A model generated the notes under the pieces. That model was not told the origin of the DNA. It made no database searches and worked only from the letters and a program-made list of their open reading frames with translations. A stretch of DNA of 64,000 nucleotides from Penicillium oxalicum (Eukaryota > Ascomycota > Eurotiomycetes > Eurotiales > Aspergillaceae). This document shows positions 36,416 to 47,890 of the stretch, one piece after another. Position numbers and translations under genes: made by a program. Position 1 is the first letter of the stretch. Each line of letters starts with the position of its first letter. The stretch covers positions 3,472,001 through 3,536,000 of the forward strand of contig NC_064654.1 in assembly GCF_001723175.1 (NCBI RefSeq). Direction: 5' to 3'.

Positions 36416-37000
36416 ATAATAGTGCATCGTTCCAGGTTGTATTTAATGTCTGTCTTCTAGCGCGGGTGTTGGTGTTTATAGAAGCTCCTCATGATTTGTG
36501 AAATGATGATTTTTACCTGAATCAGACTGTCAAATGAGAAGTGAACTGGCGGGAAGGCGTTCATATGCTTCGGCGATTCGGTGCAGGACACCGCCTTGAA
36601 GATATCGCGGCAGAATCAAATGGCTGGCGGCGTAGACATGCGAAGGCAGCTCCGGCTCCTTGGATTCTCAAGATCTCATTTCTCCGCAATTCCCTTGGCC
36701 AGGCTACACAGCTTCCCGACCGGCTGCACTTTTGAGATCGACCCCAAAAATCCTTCAATGAAAACTTGCCGGTTGAAATCTTTCCATCGCCTTGATTAGT
36801 CCAATCCCGGCCTCTCAATTCCATTCATCGCCGTAGTCCTTTTCGAGTCCCCGAGTCCCGTCACCATACGCCCTGTATTGGTCGCTTCACCACTTCTACA
36901 TCAACGCAACTCTTGACGATTCCCTGGCGCACTTCAACTTCACCTTCTCTTCTCTCTTTTCCACATTCTCCCAGTTTCAATTCTCTTCACAACAGCCACC
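36416..37000. other. intergenic between MIR1 and the Iec3 gene
   Basis: About 585 bp: MIR1 3' region and Iec3 promoter, with pyrimidine-rich stretches close to the ATG at 37001. No gene seen. Confidence 0.4.
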
Positions 37001-37934
37001 ATGGAAGCTCGACCCGCAACCACCTCTACCACTACGACCAACCCACCCAGCGTTGAAATCGCATACAAGCGCAAATGCGCCGCCCTCAAGAAGCGTCTTG
37101 CAGAGGTGGAGGCAGAAAATGACCTCATGCGCACTCGAAATCTTCGCGGCTACCAATACATTCAAAAGATGCGCCTCGAATCTTGCATGTTGCTGGAGCG
37201 ATTGGCAAAAGTCACTGGGATGGCGGACGAGGCTGCGGCGGGTAAAGCTGATCCAGAACTCCGTGCCCGCGCGGCTGCGATGATGTCCAACGTGTCGGCT
37301 CTGAATGAGGTTGGTGCTGGTGAGCAGGTCGCAGACGGCGTGGACCTGGATGACGAGACCGAGGGAAGTTCGGATGAGCAACCTCCAACTGTATGTGAAA
37401 TGCGTGGTTTTTTTTTCTTCTTCTTTTTCCCTTTTTTTCTTCTTTCATTGTTCTCTTTGCCCTTCTCCCATTACCTCCCATTTTCCCACATGCTTCCTGG
37501 TTCTTTATATTATTCACCTCCTAACCCATTCTCACATGAGAAGTTCCTGCTAATGGTCTTGTTCTTTGGTTTCGGTATTGAAACAATAGCCCGAGGAACG
37601 CCCACTACGCATCAAACGTTCACGGAAATCAAACATCCCCCTTGAAGGCGGGGACGAAGACAATGGTGGCCAAGAAAACGCCGGCGACGCAGGCGGTGAT
37701 GGGGACGCAAAGTCTTCCTCTCTACCGCGCCTGGCTCCAGCCCCCAGTCAAAAAGAATTGACTTCCTCATTTCGCGTGCGGAAGGGGAGCGACGGTGCAC
37801 AGGATAGCGAGAATGGTGCAGATGCGGATCACCAAGATGCAAACTCAGAGGCACGCGCTGGCGATGCGGCGGAGGATGATGATGCCACGCCAATGGACGT
37901 AGATGACAAGGAACCAAAGGACGAGCAAGGGTGA
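37001..37934 (+). CDS. INO80 chromatin-remodelling complex subunit Iec3-like
   Basis: 244 aa in two exons, 37001-37390 and 37590-37934. The 199-nt intron (gtatgt...aatag) is T-rich and long for this window. Residues about 20-75 form a conserved helical block (YKRKCAALKKRLAEVEAEND, then LRGYQYIQKMRLESCMLLERL) that matches the Iec3/INO80F family, a coiled-coil-containing subunit of the fungal INO80 nucleosome remodeller. The rest is disordered and acidic, with a basic patch (PLRIKRSRKSN) just after the intron that could be a nuclear signal and a C-terminus of Asp/Glu repeats (EDDDATPMDVDD). Length fits the family. The identification rests on the N-terminal block. Confidence 0.75.
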
Positions 37935-38864
37935 AAAAGGTCTGAGATATTTGCGTGCTATGCAAGCGAAATGGTATCGCTTTCGCTTTTTCTCCCTTCT
38001 TTTTCTCCTCTTTCTCACTTTTTCTTTTCTTGTCTTCTGATGGGCCTTTGTTGTGTCTTTTTTTTTTCTTCCTCTCTTCTTCTCCCTACTCTCTTCATTG
38101 GTTCTCGATCTTATTCCCTTTTGGCTTGCTCGGTTGAGCCTCCGCCCACGTCTATGGATAATCAGGCAGGATTCTCTAATGCTATCTTATCTGAATCTTT
38201 TCTCCGTTCCGCGAACGAGTTGGAGTCAGCCTAGGTCCTGTTTCGCTCAACCCTAAATATCACGGGCATCCTTTCTATTTGAACTGGAAGATGCAAATTT
38301 TCGTCCAAGTGCCTAATAGGAGCTTCCAGTCGATCAGATGGGCAGTGAATGTTGGAAATAGGGTGCCACACCTTCTTAGGTGCAATCAATACAGAATTGA
38401 AGGAGGCATTTAGCCTGTGAATAGCCCACATCAGTAGAAATACATGTTGATACCTAATTGCATGCACAAAAACACGTGTCCATCCACCATCAACGAAAAG
38501 ATTCCAACACCGCAACTCCATGCCTGAGTCAACCGTGAAAATCACATAAAAAACCAAGCCCTGCACCACAGGTACAAGGAAGTGAGCCAAATAATAGCAA
38601 GACACTATACCGATCTTGGCATCGTTCTTGCAGACCACTGAATGCTTCTAATTAGCTCGTAAGTGCACAGCGATCACAGGTCCCGGCATATTTAAATGCG
38701 CCTCCCATTGCGAACCTTTTTTGATTGAATGCAAAGCTCTGACGCTCAACCCCCAGTCCTGACGCCCCGAAAGTTTGCAACCATAAGTTGAAATTATTGA
38801 AAACTGCACAGTGGTGCCCCTGGTAGAAAGCACAACTCAACCCAATTGTCTTTTATCCTGAGAA
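37935..38864. other. intergenic between convergent genes
   Basis: About 930 bp with T/C-rich tracts (37975-38100) downstream of the Iec3 gene. Open frames on the minus strand (38231-38638, 38648-38840) carry no recognisable motif and are not called. Confidence 0.4.
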
Positions 38865-40508
38865 TCAATCCACCCCAGCGTACAAGTCGACGACAATATT
38901 GATGGCTGCAACCAAGATTTCTGCACCAATCAGAACAATCACTACACCCGACACGTTAGCCTGCACCGTCTCCACTTTTTCACGATCCGGCTGTTGCCCG
39001 ATTGACTTACCAATCCACTCAAGATACTCTCCGTGACGATGGGTCAGTTGGTCCTTGAGCACCGCCAAAAGGTCGGCAATGACATCCAACCGCTCTGTCA
39101 ACAGGCTGACCCGCTGATCCATTTCCAAGTAGCTTCGTACTGCTTGATAGACTGGCTCCAATTGCGGCTCCGCCCAGAAAAGCTCTGGGCTGTCGAGGAC
39201 AGAGCCCTGCAAATGAATATTGATTCTCAGGATAAACAGCTCACCAATCTGCATGTTGATCTGTTTCCGTGTCAAGTTGACACTACCAGTCTGTGCAATT
39301 TGCGCCGGTAGAGGGGCTGTGTCGGCGATGGTTTCTGATAAGAGGTCTTCGAAAAGTGAGGTCTTGACGGATTGGGCCAAGGCATGTGAAATGGCCAATT
39401 TGATCATGTGGTTCCGGGGATCCCGGAGAGAAATAAAGTCATTGTATATCCTGGCCTGGTATTCACGCGCGTAGTAGAAATTGAAATTCTCGATCTGGGT
39501 GTCATCGGGGCTCAAAATCGAGGATGCAAATTTCGATATGTCAGACAAGAATCGTGATTCTTGTGCCGGTGTCATACCCCAGATGACGACCGTACCGTAA
39601 TCAAATAGGAAAACCTCGGGGGTGTGGATGGTGGTGTCAATATCAAACGGCTCGTCAGACTGGGGAGTTGAAACGGCACGCTCAGAATTGGCATCACCCG
39701 GGTGGCCGGCGTCTTCGCGAAAGTCAATGAGATCTTCTCTCCGCGATTTCGTATTGTCTTCCACCTCCACAGCGCTATCCGAGTACCTCCGCTCGCTGGT
39801 TCGTCGCTCATGGTGACCATTTCCCCCTGCGCTGGAGAAAAACCGCGTAGTGCCTTTTTGCTTCTCCTCGTATTGGTAGTCGAAGGGGGAGTAAACACAT
39901 TCGTCGAACAGCTTCGGATTGGCTCCGCGCGTTTTGGCGCGCGACTTGAGAAATTTCACCACTCCCTCCAGTCGGTAGGAGTTGGCGGTACAGTATGCCG
40001 TCACCCGAGGGATGCGGTCGCGGTCGGCTTTGCCCAATCGAGCCGCATGGCTGCGAGCAGCAGGCTCCTTGATGCGGGTTATTTGCGAGTACACATCTCG
40101 CGGAAAGTCACCATCCAAGTTCTCCTCTTCTTCGGCGGTGATTGGGTCTGGAAGGAGCTTGAGCTTTTGCGCATTCTTCGTCGTTCGCTGCGGACCGATC
40201 TTGGAAGCGGGTGGAGACGGCGTGGTGAAGGGAGCGCCATGGCTGTTGCGACGTCGAAGTTTACTGTTCAGTGCCGACAGCATAGGCTGACTGCCCGACC
40301 TCGTCGGACCTCCGGTGGCATTGATATTCTGAACCGGAGGAGAGCTTGCTTGCAGAGGGCGAAAGGTCGGGTCGGAGGAGGTCGTTCCGCCGTAGGTGCT
40401 GATTGTCGTCAGTGGGTTAAACGTCACCGACCGGGATGGCCTGGTTGACTTTGGCGACTCCGGGTTCACTTGCGGCAGTAAAGGCGTTTCTTCTGCGGCC
40501 GGAGACAT
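38865..40508 (-). CDS. RMD1/RMD8-family (DUF155) membrane protein
   Basis: Intronless, 547 aa from the ATG at 40508. The open frame extends further upstream only with non-ATG starts. The N-terminal 180 residues are disordered and Ser/Pro-rich. The conserved core begins around DRIPRVTAYCTANSYRLEGVV and continues with EVFLFDYGTVVIWGMT and DTQIENFNFYY, the hallmarks of the DUF155 family (yeast Rmd1, Rmd8 and YDR282C; human RMND1). A helical part with LFILRINIHLQGSVLDSPEL and YLEMDQRVSLLTERLDVI follows, and one C-terminal membrane segment (SGVVIVLIGAEILVAAINIV). In yeast these proteins were named for a requirement in meiotic nuclear division or sporulation. Some members are mitochondrial, but this one has no clear presequence and is more like the endomembrane Rmd8/Rmd1 branch. 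The precise role is not established. Confidence 0.82.
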   Translation of the reverse strand: MSPAAEETPLLPQVNPESPKSTRPSRSVTFNPLTTISTYGGTTSSDPTFRPLQASSPPVQNINATGGPTRSGSQPMLSALNSKLRRRNSHGAPFTTPSPPASKIGPQRTTKNAQKLKLLPDPITAEEEENLDGDFPRDVYSQITRIKEPAARSHAARLGKADRDRIPRVTAYCTANSYRLEGVVKFLKSRAKTRGANPKLFDECVYSPFDYQYEEKQKGTTRFFSSAGGNGHHERRTSERRYSDSAVEVEDNTKSRREDLIDFREDAGHPGDANSERAVSTPQSDEPFDIDTTIHTPEVFLFDYGTVVIWGMTPAQESRFLSDISKFASSILSPDDTQIENFNFYYAREYQARIYNDFISLRDPRNHMIKLAISHALAQSVKTSLFEDLLSETIADTAPLPAQIAQTGSVNLTRKQINMQIGELFILRINIHLQGSVLDSPELFWAEPQLEPVYQAVRSYLEMDQRVSLLTERLDVIADLLAVLKDQLTHRHGEYLEWIGKSIGQQPDREKVETVQANVSGVVIVLIGAEILVAAINIVVDLYAGVD

Positions 40509-41180
40509 CTTGTTCGCTTCAGAGGACACAACAGACGCGCTGGAAGGGAATTGGTCAGTGACGACGTTGGGGAAAAAGTTCACAGCTTCCAAGGTCAGAG
40601 CTCTCCACGTGAACTGCGAAGGGAGTGGACGGTCTCCACTCTTAATAATCTGGAGGTGAGCCAGTACATCACTGGGTACCTCCGCCCAGTAACGTCGTAG
40701 GAGCAAGGACAAGGTACCGGGGGCCAGTCAGATACTCTCAAACTGATGAAATGGTGCTACTACTAACCTACTACTTAGTATGAGCTACACCATACAATCC
40801 ATCGCGATCGTACGGAAAACCGAGACATAGGGGCAATACGGCCATCCGGACGTGGAGCCTAGTTCCCGGCCTTACACGGTAGAAATCAGCCCCAAGAATG
40901 CTTGATGACCATACAACAAGGCTTCCAATCTGCGCTGGGAGGAACTAGTTGACTTGACAAGCTAGGTTACTACAGGTTGACGCCATGCCTCGAGGTATAG
41001 GTCTCTCTTTTTATTACAGGAAACTTCGAGTCCGGATGAGGTTCATATTTATGTGCAAGTCAATATGCAATTCAAGATCACAACCCCCCTATGATTGATA
41101 TAAATGCAGCCATTACCCATGAGCCCAAATGCGCCCTAACATTTAGTTTTTTCCCCAAATCACACGAATCCCTGAAGAAC
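40509..41180. other. intergenic between the RMD1-like gene and UTP16
   Basis: About 670 bp containing the RMD1-like promoter and the UTP16 3' region. A cluster of CTACTA/TACTTAG words lies near 40750-40790, similar to the block at 30870-31030. No gene seen. Confidence 0.4.
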
Positions 41181-42291
41181 TCATCGGCGCTTGAACCCTG
41201 TTGCGCCGCCTGCTGTCCTTCGTAGACCATTCACATGCGCTGTACTTTTTTGCTGCTTCAACCATCCCTCTCTTGTGCCCCGTCCACTCTTGGAGGCCTT
41301 GGGGGGGAGCGCGGGCTTGGAACTTTGTTTGACAGCCGGTGCGTCCAGAACCCGGATCGTGACATCGCCCACTTGGAGGTCCTTTGGGGGCTTCTCGGTC
41401 TTCTCCAAGAACCGTAGCTTATTCGATTTCTTGGGGATTGCAAAGCCGAAGTTATCGGCAGGCGGCGTTGGGGGACGGGCAACTGGCTCGGCATTCAGAA
41501 TATCATCCGGAAGCAATGCAGGGAGGGCGCGGCGTCGCGCATCTTCGGTGTTGTCTCCCAGCAAGGTCGTGGTACTTTCGGATAAAAGATCTTCGCTGGA
41601 GGCTGTGACTTCGGTTGGCTTGGCCTTGGCTTGCAACTTGCGAGTCTCATCAAGCTTCCGTCGCTTATCCTTTCGCAGTTGATCCTCCCTGGAGTAAGAT
41701 GTGAGTTTACGTGGCTAAGCATGGGGTTCAGAGGGGACGCTGGACATACTGTTGCTTCGCTTTCTCTTGCTTTTTGGCTTGCTCTTTGATTTTCAATAGC
41801 GCGGTTGCATTATCAAATGCCTCCGGTGCATCGTCGTCGCTGTCGCTGTCGCTGTCGTCATCATCCCGACTCGCTTGTGCCGAAGCCAGCTCCGGTTGCG
41901 TGGCTGAGTTTGATAGTTGTGGCTCTTCGCTTCCGAATCGGAAATGATTCTTTGTGTCTGCGTGCTTGTCGTCCTCGCTCAGCTCATTTGATATTTCGCT
42001 CGCGCTATCATCGGTGCTGTCGTTCTCCAACTCCCGGGCATTCCTCTTTCTACGCTTGCTCTGCTTATCGTCCGTCTTTTCTGTAGGTGCCGGCTGAGCC
42101 TTGCGCTTTCCCTGCTGAGGCATGCCGTTCGATTTCGAGTTTTCCTTCTTCTGGGAAGGGACAGTCCCTTTCCTAGTCGCAGCGACCATGGCGGGCGCGT
42201 TTGCGGAAGCAGTAGTTGGAGTGTTGAGTGCGTCTTCGGATTCTTGTCGCGTGAAGAGACCTTTAGCTGCAGTGACAAAATTCGAGAACAT
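41181..42291 (-). CDS. UTP16: U3 snoRNA-associated protein Utp16/Bud21-like
   Basis: 349 aa in two exons, 42291-41750 and 41688-41181, with the join KAKQQ/EDQLRKDKRR in frame (donor gtatgt, acceptor ccag). The start ATG gives MFSNFVTAAKGLFTRQES; the longer open frame uses a TTG. The protein is highly charged: Lys-rich patches (KQSKRRKRNA), an acidic Ser/Asp repeat encoded by a CGTCGCTGT-type repeat near 41835-41865 (DDDDSDSDSDDD), and a coiled, Lys/Gln-rich segment over the splice. The conserved C-terminal half contains NKLRFLEKTEKPPKDLQVGD and VTIRVLDA, then a basic tail ending TGFKRR. This layout matches Utp16 (Bud21 in yeast), a component of the small-subunit processome needed for 18S rRNA maturation in the nucleolus. 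It shares the ribosome-biogenesis theme with midasin. Confidence 0.8.
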
Positions 42292-42924
42292 AGAATCTGC
42301 AGGAAGCTTTGCAGGCAAGCAATTGTCGCGTCAGAATAATGGGTTCATGCGCAAAATTCGAGTGGTCGATGGCTGGATCATGATGTGCCAAACCCAAAAA
42401 AAATCGCTCGGCCTTAAAATTTCCCGGCTATCTCCACAAGTTCTTGGCACGGCTCATTGAGCCTAGTTGATCTATGCATTGGAGTCAGTAGTGCCCCCAT
42501 TACTCCTTATGAGTCCCAAGAGTTCTCGAATGGATACAGCTTCAGAGCTCCTGTGTGTGTCTCTACTTACAGAACTCTTGGGTTGTTTTTTTTTGGCATT
42601 CCGTGACGCAAAGCCTGTTTCATTTTCATGACGCCGACAACAACGTAGTCTCGTAGTGTCCCGCGCCATCTTCTCCCGCCGGCTACACAAGCAGACTAAA
42701 GAATTTGCGCCACTTAGAAGTTTCTCACCTCAAGACACTCCATGCGAGGCAAGAAAAAAAAAGGAGAAATTTTTCTCATACCTGGAGTTTGATATTATTC
42801 TCATGTTTAGAAAATTGAGTCCCAGCCCGTAGCCCAGCGCCAAACAATGCAACCCGATGCTGTCCCAAGACCTAAAACTTTTGCCCGAACGCCATGTATG
42901 TACACATGTGAATGCAATCGAAAT
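42292..42924. other. intergenic between UTP16 and CTK3
   Basis: About 630 bp. It should hold the UTP16 promoter and the CTK3 3' region. An A/T homopolymer (tttttttt at 42586-42593) is present. No gene seen. Confidence 0.4.
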
Positions 42925-43738
42925 TCAGAGATCCCCACGCATGGCAGCAGCTGCATGATCTCGCTCGGACATTTCCTCCTCGGTGTTGCCCAAGTCGTCA
43001 TCGTCGATGTCGCTGAGGTCGTCATTGAACTTGTGCCACTCGTCTTGGTCCCCGCCGCCCACGGCCCACATACTCTCTCGAAGACGTTTGTTTCGTTCCC
43101 GATCCTCTTCGATTCTTTGCTCGATTTGCCTCTTGTCCAAACGCATGTCAGACGGTTTGACGTGACGGGGGCTCCTGCTACCTGACAGAGCACCATCTCC
43201 GCTGCGCGATAATTCACTGTTGTCAAGATCGTACTGCTCACTGTTGACATCGCGATCTCTGAGCGCTGCCTCGATCTCGGACACACTCTCTGCACAGACA
43301 GCACCCCTTTGAGCCGCAGGTTTTCGAGTACATGACGAACATGCTTGACATTGGCTGCCCCAGACCCGTCGGGCGGTACCACCGCATCTACCACTCGAAG
43401 GATATCACGTTGCATCATTCGGACATAAGGTAGATGGTTTTCTTTCGTGGCCATGTCGCAGAATTGTTCGATAAAGGACATTATGTTTGCTCGATTGTTC
43501 ATATTGTTCTACAAGATCGTTCCATTAGATATGGATCCCCGCGCAGGAATGCAAGGGCACTGATTCATCTTACCCGCTCCAACTGCTCCAGAATACACGA
43601 ATGGAGGTCTTCATCCCAGTCACGGTGCTTAAGCGCATATTGAGCGGCTTTCTGAGAGGAAGTCACCGATGCGCTGAGATGTTGAAGTTGCTGGGTGAAG
43701 CCATGCGCATGTCAAATGGATTCAAATGGATCCACCAT
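42925..43738 (-). CDS. CTK3: CTD kinase subunit gamma (Ctk3), with two apparent lesions
   Basis: Two exons, 43738-43574 and 43508-42925 (donor gtaaga, acceptor tag). The body matches Ctk3: FTQQLQHLSASVTSSQKAAQ, HRDWDEDLHSCILEQLER then, across the splice, NNMNNRANIMSFIEQF and YVRMMQRDILRVVDAV. Ctk3 is the regulatory third subunit of CTDK-I, which phosphorylates Ser2 of the RNA polymerase II C-terminal domain with Ctk1 and Ctk2. Two breaks are visible. The N-terminal frame from the ATG at 43738 reads MVDPFESI and then meets TGA at 43714-43712, inside a direct 10-bp tandem repeat. Near 43286-43291 two extra bases in a GAGAG/GTGTGT stretch move the frame between VLSVQ and VSEIEAALRDRD. With both repaired the protein would be about 248 aa, the normal length. 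It may be a real pseudogene, but assembly error is at least as likely. The coding assignment is clear; the intactness is not. Confidence 0.75.
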
Positions 43739-44553
43739 TTTGACAGTCGGACCGAATATGGTGACGGTCTGGATTGGGCATTGAAAGCAGTCTTGGAGGA
43801 AACGATTTATGGGTGGGTTCCCTTAACACAGTCAGTTTGGACGTTGATCTGCGGCGGTGATAGAGGCGGTGGTCAAGCTTGAGGGCAAAGCGGTCAAGCT
43901 CTCTCAAAATTTAGGTCAAAGCGCCGAAGCCAAAAAAAGATTCAAGACATCAATTGCATATTCATAATTGTAAAGAGATCAGTATTACACTCTATTTAAA
44001 CCCTAGGGTATGGGACAGGCCCAAAGGTATAATGTCAAGCAAAATTATGTTGCTTTCGTTGCGCCGTCATTGGTGCTGAGTGTGAAGCTCACGTCTGGTG
44101 GACCATAAATATACCATTGAGTATTCATTCTGTTAGCAACAGTAACTGTGCGTACATGAATTTTTACCCAGGCTCCGAGCACGAGTCTAGGTACCTGATT
44201 CTAGACGAGAAAGGACACTGCGACAGGACCCGCCCGACACCAGTAATATGGAAACACGACCAACACCTACCTAAATCAATCTTAGGAATTGTCCACCAGC
44301 CGCCCGAGTCCTGGGCATCTCAATTCATCATATCAATCAGGCTCCAGTTGGTTAGAGGCCGACCTCATCTCCAGAACGCGAGAGAAATGGCTAACTAGGT
44401 AAGATAGGGATGTATTATGGATCCAGCTGCATATTTGCTCTAAGTTGTATCTCTACACTAGGTACCTTGGCTTGGAAATTGTACAACGTAGTACAAGGCA
44501 ATGAAACACCGACTAAATAGATTCCAATGCAGATAGCCTTTGCCTGGGAGAGA
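43739..44553. other. intergenic between CTK3 and the CLC gene
   Basis: About 815 bp: CTK3 promoter and CLC 3' region. CTAGGTAC-type near-palindromes recur near 44189-44203, 44395-44407 and 44458-44468. No gene seen. Confidence 0.4.
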
Positions 44554-47439
44554 TCATATTGAGTTCTGTCCCACCGAGTCACTCAAACTACTTCTTTCCT
44601 GACCCTGAAGCAGACCAACTTCCTCAGCCTCGCGGCTGTCCTGGAATTCTTCCTCACGCAGAGCTTCTTGACGGCGAAATTCAACCCCATTGAGTACAGA
44701 CCAGACATCTTTCTTGGTCAACAGGCCCTGTAGAACCCCTTTGTTGGCAAAAAGAACGTATCGCAAACCCAGCCGCTGAAACATGCGTAGAACGATCAGG
44801 AAGCTAATATTGCTGTTGAGAGTGATTGGGGTCTGATCCATCCAGGGACGAAGGTCCAAAGTTTCAATGGGGTCTGCGAACGGCTGATGAATGAAGAACA
44901 CCTGCGTGTCATCTGCGAGATTTCGATTTCCAGGAGAGGCAGAGTGATTCAAAGCAAAGGAAAGCTCGTTCCGCCGGATATATCCAAGAAGGACCGGAGT
45001 GGAGGATTCAGTGATGACGGGGAACCCACGATAAGTGGTGTTCGCCACGAGAGTGCGAAGCGAGCCTATCGTGTGCCCAGTGGCGGTGATCACAGCCAAA
45101 TCGTCGAAATGAGTCATCACCCGCCGTGCGTAGACGTCTGGTGGAGTACTGTCGTCACGGTGGTCAAGGAAAGGATATTCATTCAGTTGAATCCAAGATT
45201 CATAAATGCCACGCTTTCCAAAGATATCGCCGCACCATTTGGACAACATGACGGCAATCATGATGGGAATGACATAGGTGAGGGCACCAGTCAATTCGAA
45301 CATGATAACAACAATTGAAAGTGTCATGCGTGTGGCACCACCTAGAGCAGATGCTGCACCAATAATGGCATATAAACCTGGAGTCACACAGGGTATGTCG
45401 GGCTCACATCGGGCGAATAAGAAGATCTTTGGATAGGCCTCTTGCCACATTCGGACGAGTATTCCAAGTGCGCGGCCGTATAATGCACCAATTGCCACTG
45501 AAGGTAAGATGATACCAGCGGGTATATCAAGACCAAAAGTGACCGAAGCAAGCAGAAAAGCAAGAGCGGCAGCGAGGAGCAGCATAGTAACCACACCGAA
45601 AGCCCCTGCCCCAGTGACGCAGAGTCCGAAGCGATCATAGGTCTCGCTCGTGCATTCTGCGAAAAGAGCCTGGACCAGCTCCGAATTTTGAGCCCTCATG
45701 AAATGATTCGGAAAGTTGATCAAAGCCGTTATGAGGGATATGACCACAACCTCTACAATGGGTCGCGAGGCAGACCGGGATCGACGCCACCGGGTGATCT
45801 TGGTATTGACCCGGATGAGGAACGCGCCAAAAAGCCCGCCGATGATACCAAGAATAATGAATGGTATGACTTCAAAGCGATGCCAGCCTCGAGTGTATGT
45901 CACTTGATACAAGACGATCTTTCCTGTGCGAAACGGGTTGACTGCTTGCAAAGTAACCGCAGCCACCATAGCACAAACAAAGCTTTGCCACATTGTTTTG
46001 TCCGGAAAGTAATAAGACAATTGCTACGTCGGATTAGTGGGCCACGTTTATTTCGAAGACTTAGAAATCAGGGGAAGTACTCACCTCGAGGCTGAAGAGA
46101 ACACCACCTATGGGAGCACCAAAGGCAACAGAAATCCCCGCCGCAGCCGCAGCAGAGAGGATCTCGCGTTTTCTTGCTTCATTTCCAGCGAGACTGTCAA
46201 ATGGCCGCATCATGATGTTGGCACAACAACATGCAACATGTACTAGTGGACCCTCTTTCCCGAGCCAAAGACCGGACGAAACCGCCAAGCACTAAATAGG
46301 GAGATTAGCCAACTGAGCACGCACCAAAATGATTTTGAGACGTACTAGCCCGAGAGACTTGATCACCAGCGTCCATGGGCCCATGAAGTGGCGGATCACC
46401 GTTCCTCCAAGGATAGTTTTGATCTCTGGAATGCCGCTGTGCCGGGCATAGATCGCAAATTTGCGGACCAAGATACATGCACATAGGGCAAAAGCGACCT
46501 TTGGCTAGTCAGTTTTCGAGACTCAGCCCACAACAATGGTGAACTCACTGAGAAACCGATATAGAAGATGTACGCAGTAATGTACGCGCCCGCACTCGAA
46601 GAAACGGTCAGCGCTGAACTCCACGGCGTCCAGTCCATACATTTGGAGTAGTCTACCACATTTTTTAGGGAATGACGTTAGTCTCGAGAGCAACGAGAGG
46701 GCTGCTTTGGGCTGTCATGTATGCTCACCATCTAAGCCCCAACAACAGAAACTTCTGTTCAAGTAGAATTTCCCACCTCCACTGCCACTTCGACAGTACC
46801 CAATCTTGAGATCCCCCAACCAATCCGTCGTGATGTCAATCGCCCCCGCAAGAAGCCCGACTGCGATCCCGGTCGCAATCAAGACAAGCCAAACATTGCT
46901 CGCTTCGAAGAATCGTCTCAGATACCCCACAATGCCCTGGCCAGTTGAGTATAGTAGTCGTTTCCGTTGGCGTTCCTTCGTGTACTCGTATATCCAATCG
47001 ATAGCAGTAAAATCGTCATAGCCAACTCGCCGACCAGGGCCTTCGACGTACCAGTCTCGAGGACCACCGTCTTTCATACTTGCATCTCCATTGGGGCCGA
47101 TTGGTTCTTGAGACTGTAAAGGCGAGGAGTCTCCATCGCTCGAATCGCGTGTTCTATGGAAGGAGAAGACGTTGCTCGAACCGCCAGCGGTATTTGAGAG
47201 CAAACCAGACAGGCTGAAACGAGATGGCTTCTTCTGTTTTCGCTTAAAGGAGATGCTATGATCAGAGCCGTGTCAGCGCATGGCCAGGAGTCGAAGAATC
47301 AACGCACGTACGGCTCAAACCCATCGGCGTCTTCGTTCTGAGTTTGAGATCGCGGGTTACTCGATCCTTGCTCTGAAAGCGCTGAATCTGTCTCGTAAGT
47401 CTGATCCTCACGGCTCAGGGCTCGACCCATCAACGACAT
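44554..47439 (-). CDS. CLC-family chloride channel / Cl-/H+ exchanger with CBS domains (Gef1-like)
   Basis: 862 aa in six exons: 47439-47312, 47255-46729, 46652-46549, 46498-46346, 46291-46085 and 46023-44554. All joins are in frame. A cytosolic N-terminus of about 150 residues is followed by the CLC membrane core. Anion-site motifs are [13 protein letters not shown] (about residue 273), GKEGPLVH (gating Glu at about 317) and [21 protein letters not shown]. Two CBS domains lie in the last 200 residues (from [19 protein letters not shown] and from [20 protein letters not shown]). The presence of the gating glutamate and the fungal HSGIPE form place it with intracellular exchanger-type CLCs such as yeast Gef1 (Golgi/endosome acidification, copper and iron homeostasis), though other fungal CLC subgroups share these motifs. 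It diverges from MDN1 across a 451-bp shared upstream region. Confidence 0.92.
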
Positions 47440-47890
47440 TGTGAATAGTCCTCAATACTGCATCAAGCGCAGACATCATCTGAATGAACACGAATTCGCG
47501 ATGACCGTGTCGCTGCAGGCAACTTGTCCTATCGGCGGCCTCGTTATCGGAGCTGTCGCAGCTTGGCATTCGAGGGTGCCCGCTCCGGGCGGCGCCAGCC
47601 CTGTCCGCCCGCTCATCGAGAGGCTGCTCAGCCAGGCAAAGCTGACCAGCTGTCAGTAACGTAACGTCCGGAGTACGTTTGTTGTAAACTTCGTACTGAA
47701 AGGGTGGGGCCCCCCCTTGGCTGCCTCAGTCACCCAGTTCATGCCGCCCACAGCCAGGCGGTGACCGAGGTATCATCTCAGTGGGGCTGGGACCTTCGGC
47801 GGCAGAAAAAAAAAGTCGCGGAGAGTTTCTGTCTTCATTTCGTATTTCTATTCTCATTCCAAAGAGATCCTCTTTGCGGCCGGGCTCAGA
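47440..47890. promoter_or_regulatory. shared divergent promoter region of the CLC gene and MDN1
   Basis: The two genes start 451 bp apart on opposite strands, so this stretch must contain both promoters and 5' leaders. No TATA box is evident. A poly-A/purine run (47807-47814) and pyrimidine-rich sequence precede the MDN1 ATG at 47891. Confidence 0.6.

Noticed and set aside
38231..38840. Two minus-strand open frames downstream of the RMD1-like gene
   Set aside because: No motifs or splice-supported links; the region looks like 3' flanking DNA.
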